Shown here piece after piece: positions 46,650-55,329 of a stretch of DNA of 64,000 nucleotides; position 1 is the first letter of the stretch; each line of letters begins with the position of its first letter. Below the pieces are notes generated by a model, which made no database searches, was not told where the DNA came from, and saw nothing but the letters and a program-made list of their open reading frames with translations. The stretch spans positions 186,001 through 250,000 of the forward strand of contig NZ_CP041403.1 of NCBI RefSeq assembly GCF_014844135.1. The letters are read 5' to 3'. This DNA comes from Arcobacter sp. FWKO B (GTDB lineage Bacteria > Campylobacterota > Campylobacteria > Campylobacterales > Arcobacteraceae). A program made the position numbers and the translations under genes.

Positions 46650-46769
46650 CTAATTATTACTTTCAACATACTTTGGTGGAGCCTTATATCCACACCCAGA
46701 CATACCAAATAATAAAATAGAAGCTACAAATATAATAGATAATAAAGAAAGTATGTTTTTCTTTGCCAT
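46650..46769 (-). CDS. Small lipoprotein (LptM/YifL-like, 39 residues)
   Basis: Too short for most gene finders but clear: a start at 46769, a charged N-terminus (MAKKN), a hydrophobic core (ILSLLSIIFVASILLFG), then MSGC with the lipidated Cys at residue 26, followed by GYKAPPKYVESNN. CGYKxPxY resembles the short LptM (YifL) family, which helps LptD mature in Escherichia coli. It ends one base before the nadB ATG, so it is translationally coupled to nadB. The lipoprotein assignment is firm; the LptM link is inference from the motif. Confidence 0.75.
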   Translation of the reverse strand: MAKKNILSLLSIIFVASILLFGMSGCGYKAPPKYVESNN

Positions 46770-46813
46770 TTACTATATGCTCCGTTTGTATTTAAAATTA
46801 AAAATCTATAAAA

Positions 46814-46913
46814 TTAGATATAATTCTAGCCAAATTAAGCTTATAGCTAATTAAACAGAAACTTCAAATTAAGATTTTACACATTTTTAATTACTTTAAG
46901 CAATTATATCTAA
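46814..46913. promoter_or_regulatory. Face-to-face promoters on a 12-bp inverted repeat
   Basis: TTAGATATAATT (46814-46825) and its exact reverse complement (46902-46913) each hold a TATAAT: 46819-46824 reading right and 46903-46908 reading left. They would serve the glycine-zipper gene and the lipoprotein-nadB-guaA-hemD run with overlapping leaders. An alternative TACAAT for the plus gene lies at 46944-46949. The 201-bp gap holds no gene. Confidence 0.45.
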
Positions 46914-46970
46914 AATTAAAAATAGTTTTAAACAAAATTTTAATACAATATTTAAAAAAAAGGATTTGCG

Positions 46971-47492
46971 ATGAATCAACTTACAAATAAAGCTATTGCT
47001 TTGGCAATTTCTGTTTTTGCATCTGTGTCTTTAGCTAATGCTCAATCTGTTACCGTTAAGGTAACCGAACAAATTGCAATCACTAAGCCTTTTACAACAA
47101 AAATAAAAACTGGTGAAAGATGTTATGAAGATACTGTTGAAGTAATGGTAAATTGTGGCAATGATGATACTAACACAATAGGGATAGATACCTTAATAGG
47201 TGCTACTTTGGGTGTTGTTATCGGAAATCAAATTGGAAGTGGTAGTGGCAGAGATGCTGCTAAAATAATAGGTGGTTTAGGTGGTGGGTATATTGCCAAC
47301 CAACAAAGAAGCAATAAACAATGTAAAACATATAATCAAATCACTAGATGTGAGCCGATTTATGAATATGTTACAGAGGAAAGAGTTGTAGGTTACAGAA
47401 ACTGTGCAGAGTACAATGGGCAAAAAATCTGTAAAGAAACTGCTGGACCATTAGATACTCTAACAGTTACACAAAAAATAGTAGTTCATTAA
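46971..47492 (+). CDS. Exported glycine-zipper protein
   Basis: A 173-residue envelope protein. A signal peptide (MNQLTNKAIALAISVFASVSLANA) is followed by a glycine-zipper 2TM segment around residues 80-107 (LIGATLGVVIGNQIGSG and IIGGLGGGYIAN), as in Rickettsia 17-kDa antigen and SlyB-like proteins. The C-terminal part is Cys-rich (CKTYNQITRCEPIYE, YRNCAEYNGQKICKE). There is no lipobox Cys at the expected place. AAAGGA precedes the ATG. The function is unknown; it is a membrane-associated structural protein. Confidence 0.82.
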   Translation: MNQLTNKAIALAISVFASVSLANAQSVTVKVTEQIAITKPFTTKIKTGERCYEDTVEVMVNCGNDDTNTIGIDTLIGATLGVVIGNQIGSGSGRDAAKIIGGLGGGYIANQQRSNKQCKTYNQITRCEPIYEYVTEERVVGYRNCAEYNGQKICKETAGPLDTLTVTQKIVVH

Positions 47493-47526
47493 TAAATTTA
47501 AATTTTAAACAAAGGTAGTAAAACAT

Positions 47527-48702
47527 ATGTTATTGTCAAAAAGAGTAAATGTCCTTTCAGAGTCTTTGACTATTGCAATCTCTTCATTAGCAAGAGATTT
47601 AAAAGCTAGTGGTAAAGATGTGGTAAGTTTTTCAGCAGGTGAACCTGATTTTGATACACCTCAAAAAATTAAAGATGCTGCTATAGAAGCACTAAATAAA
47701 GGGGTAACTAAATATACAGCAGTTGAAGGAACAATTGATTGTAGAAAAGCTATTGCAAATAAACTAAAAAGAGAAAATGGACTTGATTACAAGCCATCTG
47801 ATATAGTTATTAATGTTGGTGCTAAACACTCTTTATTCAATCTTTTTCAAGCAGTAATTGATGAGGGTGATGAAGTAATTATTCCAGCACCTTATTGGGT
47901 AACATATCCAGAAATAGTACTATATAGTGGTGGTAAACCAGTTTTTATAGAAACTAGTGATGAAAGTAGCTTTAAAATGACACCTGCTCAACTTAAATCT
48001 GCAATAACACCAAAAACTAAAATGGTTGTAATCACAAGCCCATCAAATCCAACTGGTGCAGTATACACAAAATCAGAATTGGAAGCTTTAGCGGAAGTTC
48101 TAAAAGGAACTGATATTTTAGTTGCTAGTGATGAAATGTATGAAAAACTATTGTACGATGGAAGTACATTTACAGCAACTGCAAGTATAAGCAAAGATAT
48201 GTTTGATAGAACAATTACAATCAATGGACTTAGCAAAAGTGTTGCAATGACGGGATGGAGATTTGGATATCTTGCTTCAAACAACAAAGAACTTATTGAT
48301 GCAATCAATAAACTTCAAAGTCAAAGCACATCAAATATAAACTCAATAACTCAATATGCTGCTATTACTGCACTAAATGGTGATGTTGATAGTGATATTG
48401 AAGCAATGAGAGTGGAATTTGAAAAAAGAAGAAACCTAGCGTGTGAGCTTTTAAATAAAATTGATGGAGTATCTGTTGTAAAGCCAAGTGGTGCATTTTA
48501 TCTTTTTGTAAATATCAAAGAAATTGAAAACGATAGCATGAAGTTCTGTAAAGAACTCCTAGAAATTGCAGGAGTTGCGGTAGTACCTGGTATTGGATTT
48601 GGTATGGATGGATACTTTAGATTTTCATTTGCTACAGATGAAGCAACAATTATCGATGGAATACAAAGAATAGAAAAATTTATTAGTTCAAAAAAGAAGT
48701 AA
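47527..48702 (+). CDS. Pyridoxal-phosphate aminotransferase (aspartate aminotransferase type)
   Basis: A 391-residue class I/II aminotransferase. The PLP-lysine is in INGLSKSVAMTGWRFGYL. PLP and substrate contacts are seen in NVGAKHSLFN, SPSNPTGAVY and ILVASDEMYEKL, with the carboxylate Arg near the C-terminus in DGYFRFSFA. The 1-gamma aspartate transaminase subgroup is likely, but the prephenate or alanine activity of relatives cannot be excluded. It precedes the cation efflux gene by 6 bases. Confidence 0.93.
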   Translation: MLLSKRVNVLSESLTIAISSLARDLKASGKDVVSFSAGEPDFDTPQKIKDAAIEALNKGVTKYTAVEGTIDCRKAIANKLKRENGLDYKPSDIVINVGAKHSLFNLFQAVIDEGDEVIIPAPYWVTYPEIVLYSGGKPVFIETSDESSFKMTPAQLKSAITPKTKMVVITSPSNPTGAVYTKSELEALAEVLKGTDILVASDEMYEKLLYDGSTFTATASISKDMFDRTITINGLSKSVAMTGWRFGYLASNNKELIDAINKLQSQSTSNINSITQYAAITALNGDVDSDIEAMRVEFEKRRNLACELLNKIDGVSVVKPSGAFYLFVNIKEIENDSMKFCKELLEIAGVAVVPGIGFGMDGYFRFSFATDEATIIDGIQRIEKFISSKKK

Positions 48703-48708
48703 TCCATA

Positions 48709-49614
48709 ATGACTTTACAAAAAAAAGCTACCATAGTCTCTAGCTCAGTTGCTGCATTATTGACACTGATGAAATTCAGTGTCGGTCTTGCAAGTGGTAG
48801 TGTAGCTGTTCTAGCATCAGCAGTTGACTCTATTTTAGATATGTTTGTATCACTTTTTAATTATTTTGCTATTTCAAAAAGTGAAAAACCTGCTGATGAA
48901 ACTTTCAATTATGGAAGAGGTAAAATTGAAGCTCTAGCATCTGTAATTGAAGGTTCTGTAATAGCAATTTCTGGTATTTTTTTGTTTTATCAAGCTATAA
49001 AAAAAGCTATTTATGGTGAAGAATCAACATATCTTGAACTCTCATTATATATCATGATGGCTTCACTAATTATTACTATTGCACTAGTTATATACTTAAA
49101 TTATGTAGCCAAAAAAACTGGCTCTATGGTAGTTAAAGCTGATGCTTTGCATTACAAAACTGATATTTATAGTAATGGTGCTGTTTTAATATCTGTTTTT
49201 ATAGTTTTTATGACAGGATACGAATTTGCTGATGTTCTTGTAGGGGGTGCTATTGCACTTTTTATTATATATTCAGCATATGAACTAATCAAAGAAGGTG
49301 TTTTAGTTCTTCTTGACAGAGCTTTAGAAGATGAAATTGTGTCAAATATAAAAATAGCTATCGAGAGTGAAAGCGTAGTAAATGACTACCATTATCTAAA
49401 AACAAGACAAGCTGGTCAAGATATTTTTGTAGATGTTCATCTTGTTTTTGACTGTTTGATATCACTTATGGATGCACATCGTGCAAGTGATCGTATTGAA
49501 GAGCAAATTAGAAAACTAGATACAAATAAAAACTGGGTTATAAATATGCATTTAGATCCATATGACGACTCTATAATAAATGACACTCAAACTATATACA
49601 ATAAAGGAGAATAA
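48709..49614 (+). CDS. Cation diffusion facilitator (FieF-like)
   Basis: Metal/proton antiporter of 301 residues with six transmembrane helices. The metal sites are ASAVDSILDM (helix 2, DxxxD) and ALHYKTDIYSN (helix 5, HxxxD). The cytoplasmic C-terminal domain has VHLVFD and NMHLDPYDD. Zinc, iron or manganese export is likely; the substrate cannot be read. The gene overlaps the rhodanese start by one base (TAATG). Confidence 0.92.
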   Translation: MTLQKKATIVSSSVAALLTLMKFSVGLASGSVAVLASAVDSILDMFVSLFNYFAISKSEKPADETFNYGRGKIEALASVIEGSVIAISGIFLFYQAIKKAIYGEESTYLELSLYIMMASLIITIALVIYLNYVAKKTGSMVVKADALHYKTDIYSNGAVLISVFIVFMTGYEFADVLVGGAIALFIIYSAYELIKEGVLVLLDRALEDEIVSNIKIAIESESVVNDYHYLKTRQAGQDIFVDVHLVFDCLISLMDAHRASDRIEEQIRKLDTNKNWVINMHLDPYDDSIINDTQTIYNKGE

Positions 49615-50033
49615 TGAAAAAGATTTTTTTATTTACACTGATATTTTGTGCAACATTATTTGCACAAAATATTGAATACAAAGCTGATATTACTGCTGTT
49701 GAAGCCTACAATATGCAAAAAAACGGTGTAATTTTAATAGACACAAGAACAAAAAAAGAATATGATTTCATGAGACCTAAAAATGCAATATTAATTGAAT
49801 CTTATTTTGAAATAAATGGACAAAGAGTTTTTAATGAAAACTTTGTAACGCAAGTTGAGGATCTTGTAAATATGAATTTATCAAAAGAGATAATACTTAT
49901 TTGTAGAAGTGGAAGCAGAACAAAAGAAGCTGCTACAATTTTGGCAAAAAATGGATTTTCAAATGTATACAATGTCAAAAGTGGGTTTGTTTATGATTGG
50001 ATGAAGTCTGATTTACCAATAGAAAAGAATTAA
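49614..50033 (+). CDS. Exported rhodanese-like protein
   Basis: A 139-residue single-domain rhodanese with an N-terminal signal peptide (MKKIFLFTLIFCATLFA). The active-site loop is LICRSGSRTKEAA (Cys near 98). ILIDTRTKKEYDFMRPKNAILIE is the CH2A-like start. A periplasmic sulfur-transfer or redox role is possible. It is coupled to the preceding efflux gene by a one-base overlap. Confidence 0.9.
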   Translation: MKKIFLFTLIFCATLFAQNIEYKADITAVEAYNMQKNGVILIDTRTKKEYDFMRPKNAILIESYFEINGQRVFNENFVTQVEDLVNMNLSKEIILICRSGSRTKEAATILAKNGFSNVYNVKSGFVYDWMKSDLPIEKN

Positions 50034-50070
50034 TAAGATATAATACAGACAATTTAAAAAGAGGTATAAT

Positions 50071-51525
50071 ATGATAGAGTGGATGCAACGACATAAAAAA
50101 TGGCTTGTAGTAACAATTTGGGTGAGTGTAATAGCTTTTGTTGGTGCTGGTTTTGTTGGATGGGGTGCTTACGATTTTGGCAAATCTGATGGTGCTGTAG
50201 CAAAAGTTGGAAATAAAGAAATACAAATGAATGAGCTACAAAGAGAGTATAGTAATTTATATTCACAATATGCTTCAATCTTGGGTGACAATTTCAATCA
50301 AGAACTTGCAAGACAATTTGGCTTGGATAAAATAGCGTTACAAACACTTATTCAAAAATATTTGTTAATTTCTTATGCTGATGATATAGGTCTTGATGTT
50401 ACAGATGAAGAAGTTGCAAATGAACTACTCAAAATAGAAGCTTTTTATAAAGATGGAAAATTTGATAAAGAGCAATACATAACTGTTTTAAGACAAAATA
50501 GAGTGAACCCTATAGAGTTTGAAAAAAGTTTAAAAAATGATTTAATTGTCCAAAAAATACAAAATATTCTTCAAATAAGCAATACTCCTGCAGAGATTGA
50601 AGCTGTAAGTAATTTAATTTTTATGGAAAATGAAATTAGTATCAAAATATTATCACAAAAAGATGTTAATATTGATATTAGTGAAGAGAGTTTAAAAGCT
50701 TATTGGGAAGAAAATAAAGATAAATACCTATCACCATTATCATATGAAATACAAACTTATGTAAGTAAAAGTACAAATGATAAAGAGTTTTCAGAAAGTG
50801 AAATAGAAGATTTTTACAACAGAACAAGACTTGAATATACTCACGAAGATGGAAGAATTAAAACTATTGATGAAGCACATGAAGATTTAATAATCGCAAT
50901 GAACTTAGAAAATAATAAAAATGATGCTTTAAGAACATATCTTGCACTCAAAAAAGATGAATTGTCATTTGAAAATACTTTAATTCTAAGTGTTGATAGT
51001 GAGATTATAGCTGATTATTATGATGAAATATCAGGATTAAAAGTTGGTGAAATTTCTAAACCATTTATTTTGGATAACAACTATGTAATAATAAAATTAA
51101 ACAAAATAAACAACCCTACTCCACTTTCTTTTGAAGAGGCTAGAAGTATTGCATCAATAGATTATAAAACAATCAATTCAAGAGAAAAGCTTCTAGAAAA
51201 AGCAAATGAAGCATTAACAACACAAAATACACAAAAAATTGGTTATGTAAGTAGAGAGTCTATTGAAATAATAGATGGATTAAGAGCTGATGAAGCTTCT
51301 GAGTTTTTAAATGAATTATTTAAAACAAAAGCAAAATCAGGTGTTATAGAGCTTGAAAACAAAGTAGTTGCATATGAAATATTAAACTCAAGACTAGGAA
51401 TACACACTCAGTCTAAAGAGATGATTGTATCAAATACAATCATGGATATTAAAACAAATGAATTGTTTTCTAACCTTTTAGAAACACTTGGTCAAAAGTA
51501 CAAAGTTACCTATTATATGAAATAA
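50071..51525 (+). CDS. Membrane-anchored periplasmic folding factor (PpiD/SurA-like)
   Basis: A 484-residue protein with one N-terminal transmembrane helix (about 11-33, WLVVTIWVSVIAFVGAGFVG). A SurA/PpiD N-terminal chaperone domain follows (GNKEIQMNELQREYSNLYSQY, about 46-180). A degenerate parvulin-like region sits at about 235-360, with little of the canonical PPIase active site. It would help fold outer-membrane proteins. AAAGAGGTAT gives the ribosome binding site. It precedes ftsA by 11 bases, as in other Campylobacterota. Confidence 0.88.
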   Translation: MIEWMQRHKKWLVVTIWVSVIAFVGAGFVGWGAYDFGKSDGAVAKVGNKEIQMNELQREYSNLYSQYASILGDNFNQELARQFGLDKIALQTLIQKYLLISYADDIGLDVTDEEVANELLKIEAFYKDGKFDKEQYITVLRQNRVNPIEFEKSLKNDLIVQKIQNILQISNTPAEIEAVSNLIFMENEISIKILSQKDVNIDISEESLKAYWEENKDKYLSPLSYEIQTYVSKSTNDKEFSESEIEDFYNRTRLEYTHEDGRIKTIDEAHEDLIIAMNLENNKNDALRTYLALKKDELSFENTLILSVDSEIIADYYDEISGLKVGEISKPFILDNNYVIIKLNKINNPTPLSFEEARSIASIDYKTINSREKLLEKANEALTTQNTQKIGYVSRESIEIIDGLRADEASEFLNELFKTKAKSGVIELENKVVAYEILNSRLGIHTQSKEMIVSNTIMDIKTNELFSNLLETLGQKYKVTYYMK

Positions 51526-51536
51526 AGGAATAAAAC

Positions 51537-52889
51537 TTGAATAAAACAATTTTGGCAATAGACATAGGAACAACAAATATCATAACAGTAGTTGCAAGAA
51601 ATGATTTTGACAATAGAATTAATATATTAGGTGTTGGAAACAATCAAACAACTGGTATAGAAAAAGGTCTTATTACAGATATTCAGAATGTTGGTGAAAT
51701 AATAAAACTTTCTGTTGAAGATGCAAAAAAAAGTGCAGAAGCAACTATAGATGAAGTATATGTCTCTTTTTCTGCAGCATCAACAAAAAATACATTAAGC
51801 AAGGGTGCAGTAAATATACCTAATGGAATAATTACGGAAAAAGAGATAAATCAAGTTATGCAAATGGCTTTATATAACGCAAATATTGTTCCTGATTATG
51901 ACCCTATACATGTATTTCCTATTTATTTCAAAGTTGATGACTCTGGAGAATTTACAAATCCTTTAAATATGAATGCCTCAAGACTTGAAGTAAGTGTATA
52001 TATCGTAACAGGCAAAAAAACAGCTATTACAAATGTAAAAAGTGCTTTAAAAGTTGCTGGAATTGAAAATAGTACTTTTGTTCTTCATGGATATGCATCT
52101 GCACTTTCTATTATTAATGAAGAGCAAAAGAAATTCGGTGTAGCTGTATTAGATATTGGAAGTAGTACTAGTGATTTAATTATTTATAAAGGTAATTCTA
52201 TAATATACAATGACTTTTTTCCTGTAGGTTCATTAAATATTACAAATGATTTATCTGTTATGCTTCATACACCTCCTGTTGCTGCTGAGATGGTTAAAGT
52301 TAAATACGGTTCACTAATACCAATAGATGAAGATGATGATGAGGCTATTAGAAAAGTGCAAGTTCCAATGATTGGGAATGAACAAGAAACTAAAGAGATA
52401 TCAATAGATATGATACAAACTATTATACATGCTAGAGTAGAAGAGACACTTATTTTCTTAGCAAATAAAATTAAATCAAGTGGATTAAGCGATAAACTTG
52501 GAGCTGGTATTATAATAACAGGTGGAATGAGTAAATTAAAAGGGATTGATGAATTAGCATCTATGATATTTGGTGATACACCTATAAAAGTAGCTAATCC
52601 TAAAAATATCAAAAATGGGTATATTGATTTCAATGATTCTACAATGGCTACAACTGTTGGTTTATTATTATATGGTTTAGATTTAAACCCATCTTTTGAA
52701 CTTGATTCAAATAAAAGACTAAGAAAATCAACAAACAAAAAGCCATCACCTCAAGCTCAACCTAATATTCCCCTTATGGATAAAACAGTAAAACCTACAA
52801 AAGGTGATCTTACAGAACTGTCTCAACTTAAAAAAAGTAGCACAAACCCTATACAAAAAATATGGAATAAAATATTGGAGTGGTTTTAA
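51537..52889 (+). CDS. ftsA: Cell division protein FtsA
   Basis: Actin-like anchor of the Z ring. Phosphate-1 loop AIDIGTTNIITVVAR (residues about 7-21), the SHS2/1C domain (about 85-170), phosphate-2 VAVLDIGSSTSDLIIY and the adenosine loop GIIITGGMSKLKGI are seen. The C-terminal amphipathic helix IQKIWNKILEWF is the membrane-targeting sequence. The start is a TTG at 51537 with AAGGA seven bases upstream. The stop overlaps the ftsZ ATG by one base. Confidence 0.97.
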   Translation: MNKTILAIDIGTTNIITVVARNDFDNRINILGVGNNQTTGIEKGLITDIQNVGEIIKLSVEDAKKSAEATIDEVYVSFSAASTKNTLSKGAVNIPNGIITEKEINQVMQMALYNANIVPDYDPIHVFPIYFKVDDSGEFTNPLNMNASRLEVSVYIVTGKKTAITNVKSALKVAGIENSTFVLHGYASALSIINEEQKKFGVAVLDIGSSTSDLIIYKGNSIIYNDFFPVGSLNITNDLSVMLHTPPVAAEMVKVKYGSLIPIDEDDDEAIRKVQVPMIGNEQETKEISIDMIQTIIHARVEETLIFLANKIKSSGLSDKLGAGIIITGGMSKLKGIDELASMIFGDTPIKVANPKNIKNGYIDFNDSTMATTVGLLLYGLDLNPSFELDSNKRLRKSTNKKPSPQAQPNIPLMDKTVKPTKGDLTELSQLKKSSTNPIQKIWNKILEWF

Positions 52890-54046
52890 TGGATAATTTA
52901 TTTGACCCAACTAGCATAAAAGTAGAACTTCCTACAAAAGTTTTAGGTGAAAACCTTGTAAAAATATCTGTAGTAGGTGTTGGTGGTGGTGGTTGTAATA
53001 TGATCAACCATATGATTAACGAAGGAACATACAAAATAGACTTAATTGTTGCCAATACAGATTTTCAAGCCCTTCAAGTATCAAAAGCTCCAAAGAAAAT
53101 ACAACTTGGTACAAAACTAACTAAAGGTTGGGGTACAGGAATGGAGCCTGAAATTGGGCGAGATTCTGCTGTAGAAAACTATGAAGATATCAAAAATACA
53201 TTTGAAGGTTCAGATATTGTTTTTATTGCAGCTGGTCTAGGAGGCGGAACTGGAACAGGAGCTGCTCCAATTATAGCAAAAGCAGCAAAAGAAGTCGGGG
53301 CTTTAACTGTATCAGTTGTAACAAAACCTTTTAGTTGGGAAGGTAAAAAAAGAGCAGGACTGGCAAACTTAGGTCTAGAAGAGCTAAAAAAAGTTAGTGA
53401 TTCAATAATAATTATTCCAAACGACAGACTACTAGAGATAGTTGATCGTGATATAGGGATGAAAGATGCTTTTAAACTCGTAGACAACATCCTTTTTCAA
53501 GCAGTAAGTGGTATGAGTGAAGTTATTCTAAATCCAGGTAATAATGATATAAATGTGGATTTTGCTGACATCAAGAAAATTATGCAACATAAAGGAATGG
53601 CACTTATGGGTGTTGGTCGTGCAAAAGGAGATGATGCTGCTATCCAAGCTCTTGATGATGCTATAGAATCGCCACTACTTGATAAGATGTCACTAAGCAG
53701 TGCAAGAGGTATATTAATACATTTTAATGTTCATCCTCAAGTATCTTTATTTTCAATCAATGATGTTATGAGTAGATTATATGAGACTATAGAAAGTGGA
53801 AGTGCTGATGTTATTTTTGGTACAACAACTGATGAAACTCTAGATCGTGATGAAGTAAAAATAACAATAGTTGCAACAGGTTTTGAATCAAAAGAGCCAA
53901 AAAATTCACAAGTAAAAGAAAATGAAGACGAATACCCAAGCATCTCTATATCTAAAGATGATGATAAATATTTAGATGTACCACCACTTATGAGAGAATA
54001 TGTAATTAAATATCCTCTTAAAAAAAGTTCTAAAGCTTCAGCTTAA
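52889..54046 (+). CDS. ftsZ: Cell division protein FtsZ
   Basis: Tubulin-like GTPase forming the division ring, 385 residues. The N-terminal core begins VVGVGGGGCNMINHMI, and the tubulin signature is AAGLGGGTGTGAAPIIA. T7 loop NVDFADIKKIM and the C-terminal domain follow. The C-terminal conserved peptide is diverged (DVPPLMREYVIKYPLKK). The ATG at 52889 overlaps the ftsA stop (TAATG) with GGAG eight bases upstream; a GTG at 52880 is less likely. Confidence 0.97.
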   Translation: MDNLFDPTSIKVELPTKVLGENLVKISVVGVGGGGCNMINHMINEGTYKIDLIVANTDFQALQVSKAPKKIQLGTKLTKGWGTGMEPEIGRDSAVENYEDIKNTFEGSDIVFIAAGLGGGTGTGAAPIIAKAAKEVGALTVSVVTKPFSWEGKKRAGLANLGLEELKKVSDSIIIIPNDRLLEIVDRDIGMKDAFKLVDNILFQAVSGMSEVILNPGNNDINVDFADIKKIMQHKGMALMGVGRAKGDDAAIQALDDAIESPLLDKMSLSSARGILIHFNVHPQVSLFSINDVMSRLYETIESGSADVIFGTTTDETLDRDEVKITIVATGFESKEPKNSQVKENEDEYPSISISKDDDKYLDVPPLMREYVIKYPLKKSSKASA

Positions 54047-54059
54047 CACTATTTTCACA

Positions 54060-54083
54060 AAAGCTATAAATTCTTATAGCTTT
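54060..54083. terminator. Bidirectional terminator between ftsZ and moeA
   Basis: A perfect 10-bp inverted repeat (AAAGCTATAA / TTATAGCTTT) with a 4-base loop separates the convergent genes; the moeA stop codon is in the stem. Confidence 0.7.
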
Positions 54084-55279
54084 ATGAAAGATATCTCTTC
54101 TCCACTATCATAGCATTTATTTGGCTCCAAAATTGCTAGTACACTATTATTTAACAAATTTGTTAGAATAGCACTTGTACCACTTTTTTTCCCATTTGTA
54201 TCTATCTCATATCTATTACTTTTAGTGTATGTTAAATTTGAAGCAACAAAAACTGTTTTTTGTGTTGTATTTTTGTATGGAGTTTTAGCTGTGGCACTTA
54301 ATATTTCCAAAGACTCATAACTACCACGAAATTTAAAAATTATAGGCAAACAATATAGTAAAAATGTAACTGTACTACTATATGCAAAGCCAGGAAGAGA
54401 ACATATAAATTTATTACCAAGTTGTGCTACAATAATATGCATCCCAGGTTTTATATCAACACCTTTAAAGACAATATCAGCACTAAGTTCACCAATTACA
54501 ATATCTTTTACAAAATCATAATCACCTACACTTACTCCACCAGTTGTTACAACTATATCACAACTGCTAAGCCCATTTTTTATAGCTTGTGATATTGAGT
54601 CTTTATTATCCTCAATAAGTCCAAGCTGTCTAGTATGACAATTGTATTTTTTTGCTATTGCTTCAAGTGTAAGATGATTTGAGCTTCTTATTTGTGACTC
54701 ATTTGTTTGAACTTCTCCTATATCTAGTATTTCGGTTCCAGTTGAACATATTCCTACAATAGGTGAATTGAAAACTTCTACAAAAACAATATTTAAACTT
54801 GCCATTACACCAATATGAGCAAAATCTATTTTAGTGCCCTTTGGTATAAGTACTTCATTTTCTTTATAATTCTCCCCTACTCCCATCACAGCAAAGCCAA
54901 TAGGAACAGGTTTTTGTATATAAATTTTATTATCTTTTATTTCAATATTTTCAATAGGAACAAGAGTATCACTCCCTTTTGGCATAAGAGAACCAGTAAA
55001 GGTTTTAATACAATTATTTTGAGCTATTTGTGTCTGTACAACAACACCAGCTGGTGAGATATCCACAAGTGAAAACTCATTGTTTGTTTCATTTAAAGAG
55101 AGGTTAATAGCATAGCCATCCATAGCTGCTGTTGGAAATGCTGGAGAATTTTTCAAAGCTTTAATATCATGAGCTAGGATCTTTCCCAAACTATCCATAA
55201 GATAAACTTTTGAAGTTGTAGTTTCGACTTTTAAATTTATAATTTTTTCTAATGATTCTTTGTAGGTTAATTTTGACAT
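54074..55279 (-). CDS. moeA: Molybdopterin molybdenumtransferase MoeA
   Basis: Inserts molybdate into adenylated molybdopterin, for nitrate reductase, formate dehydrogenase and similar enzymes. N-terminal PTAAMDGYAI, then ISPAGVVVQTQIAQNNCIKTFTGS, GVGENYKENEVLIPKG, TGTEILDIGEVQTNESQIRSSN and the MPT-binding TTGGVSVGDYDFV, with GIKPGMH-like DIKPGMHIIVAQLG. The 401 residues match the family. No other molybdopterin gene is in the window. It follows the NifA-like regulator by about 50 bases. Confidence 0.95.
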   Translation of the reverse strand: MSKLTYKESLEKIINLKVETTTSKVYLMDSLGKILAHDIKALKNSPAFPTAAMDGYAINLSLNETNNEFSLVDISPAGVVVQTQIAQNNCIKTFTGSLMPKGSDTLVPIENIEIKDNKIYIQKPVPIGFAVMGVGENYKENEVLIPKGTKIDFAHIGVMASLNIVFVEVFNSPIVGICSTGTEILDIGEVQTNESQIRSSNHLTLEAIAKKYNCHTRQLGLIEDNKDSISQAIKNGLSSCDIVVTTGGVSVGDYDFVKDIVIGELSADIVFKGVDIKPGMHIIVAQLGNKFICSLPGFAYSSTVTFLLYCLPIIFKFRGSYESLEILSATAKTPYKNTTQKTVFVASNLTYTKSNRYEIDTNGKKSGTSAILTNLLNNSVLAILEPNKCYDSGEEISFIKL

Positions 55280-55329
55280 ATCTACTCTTTTTTTCTTTGG
55301 ATTATGTCACAATAAATGTTATAAAATGC

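Noticed and set aside
52265-52738. 157-codon open frame on the minus strand within ftsA
   Set aside because: It is a shadow of the strongly conserved ftsA frame with no homologous motif.
52880-52888. GTG start for ftsZ
   Set aside because: The ATG at 52889 fits better with the GGAG eight bases upstream and the TAATG overlap with ftsA.
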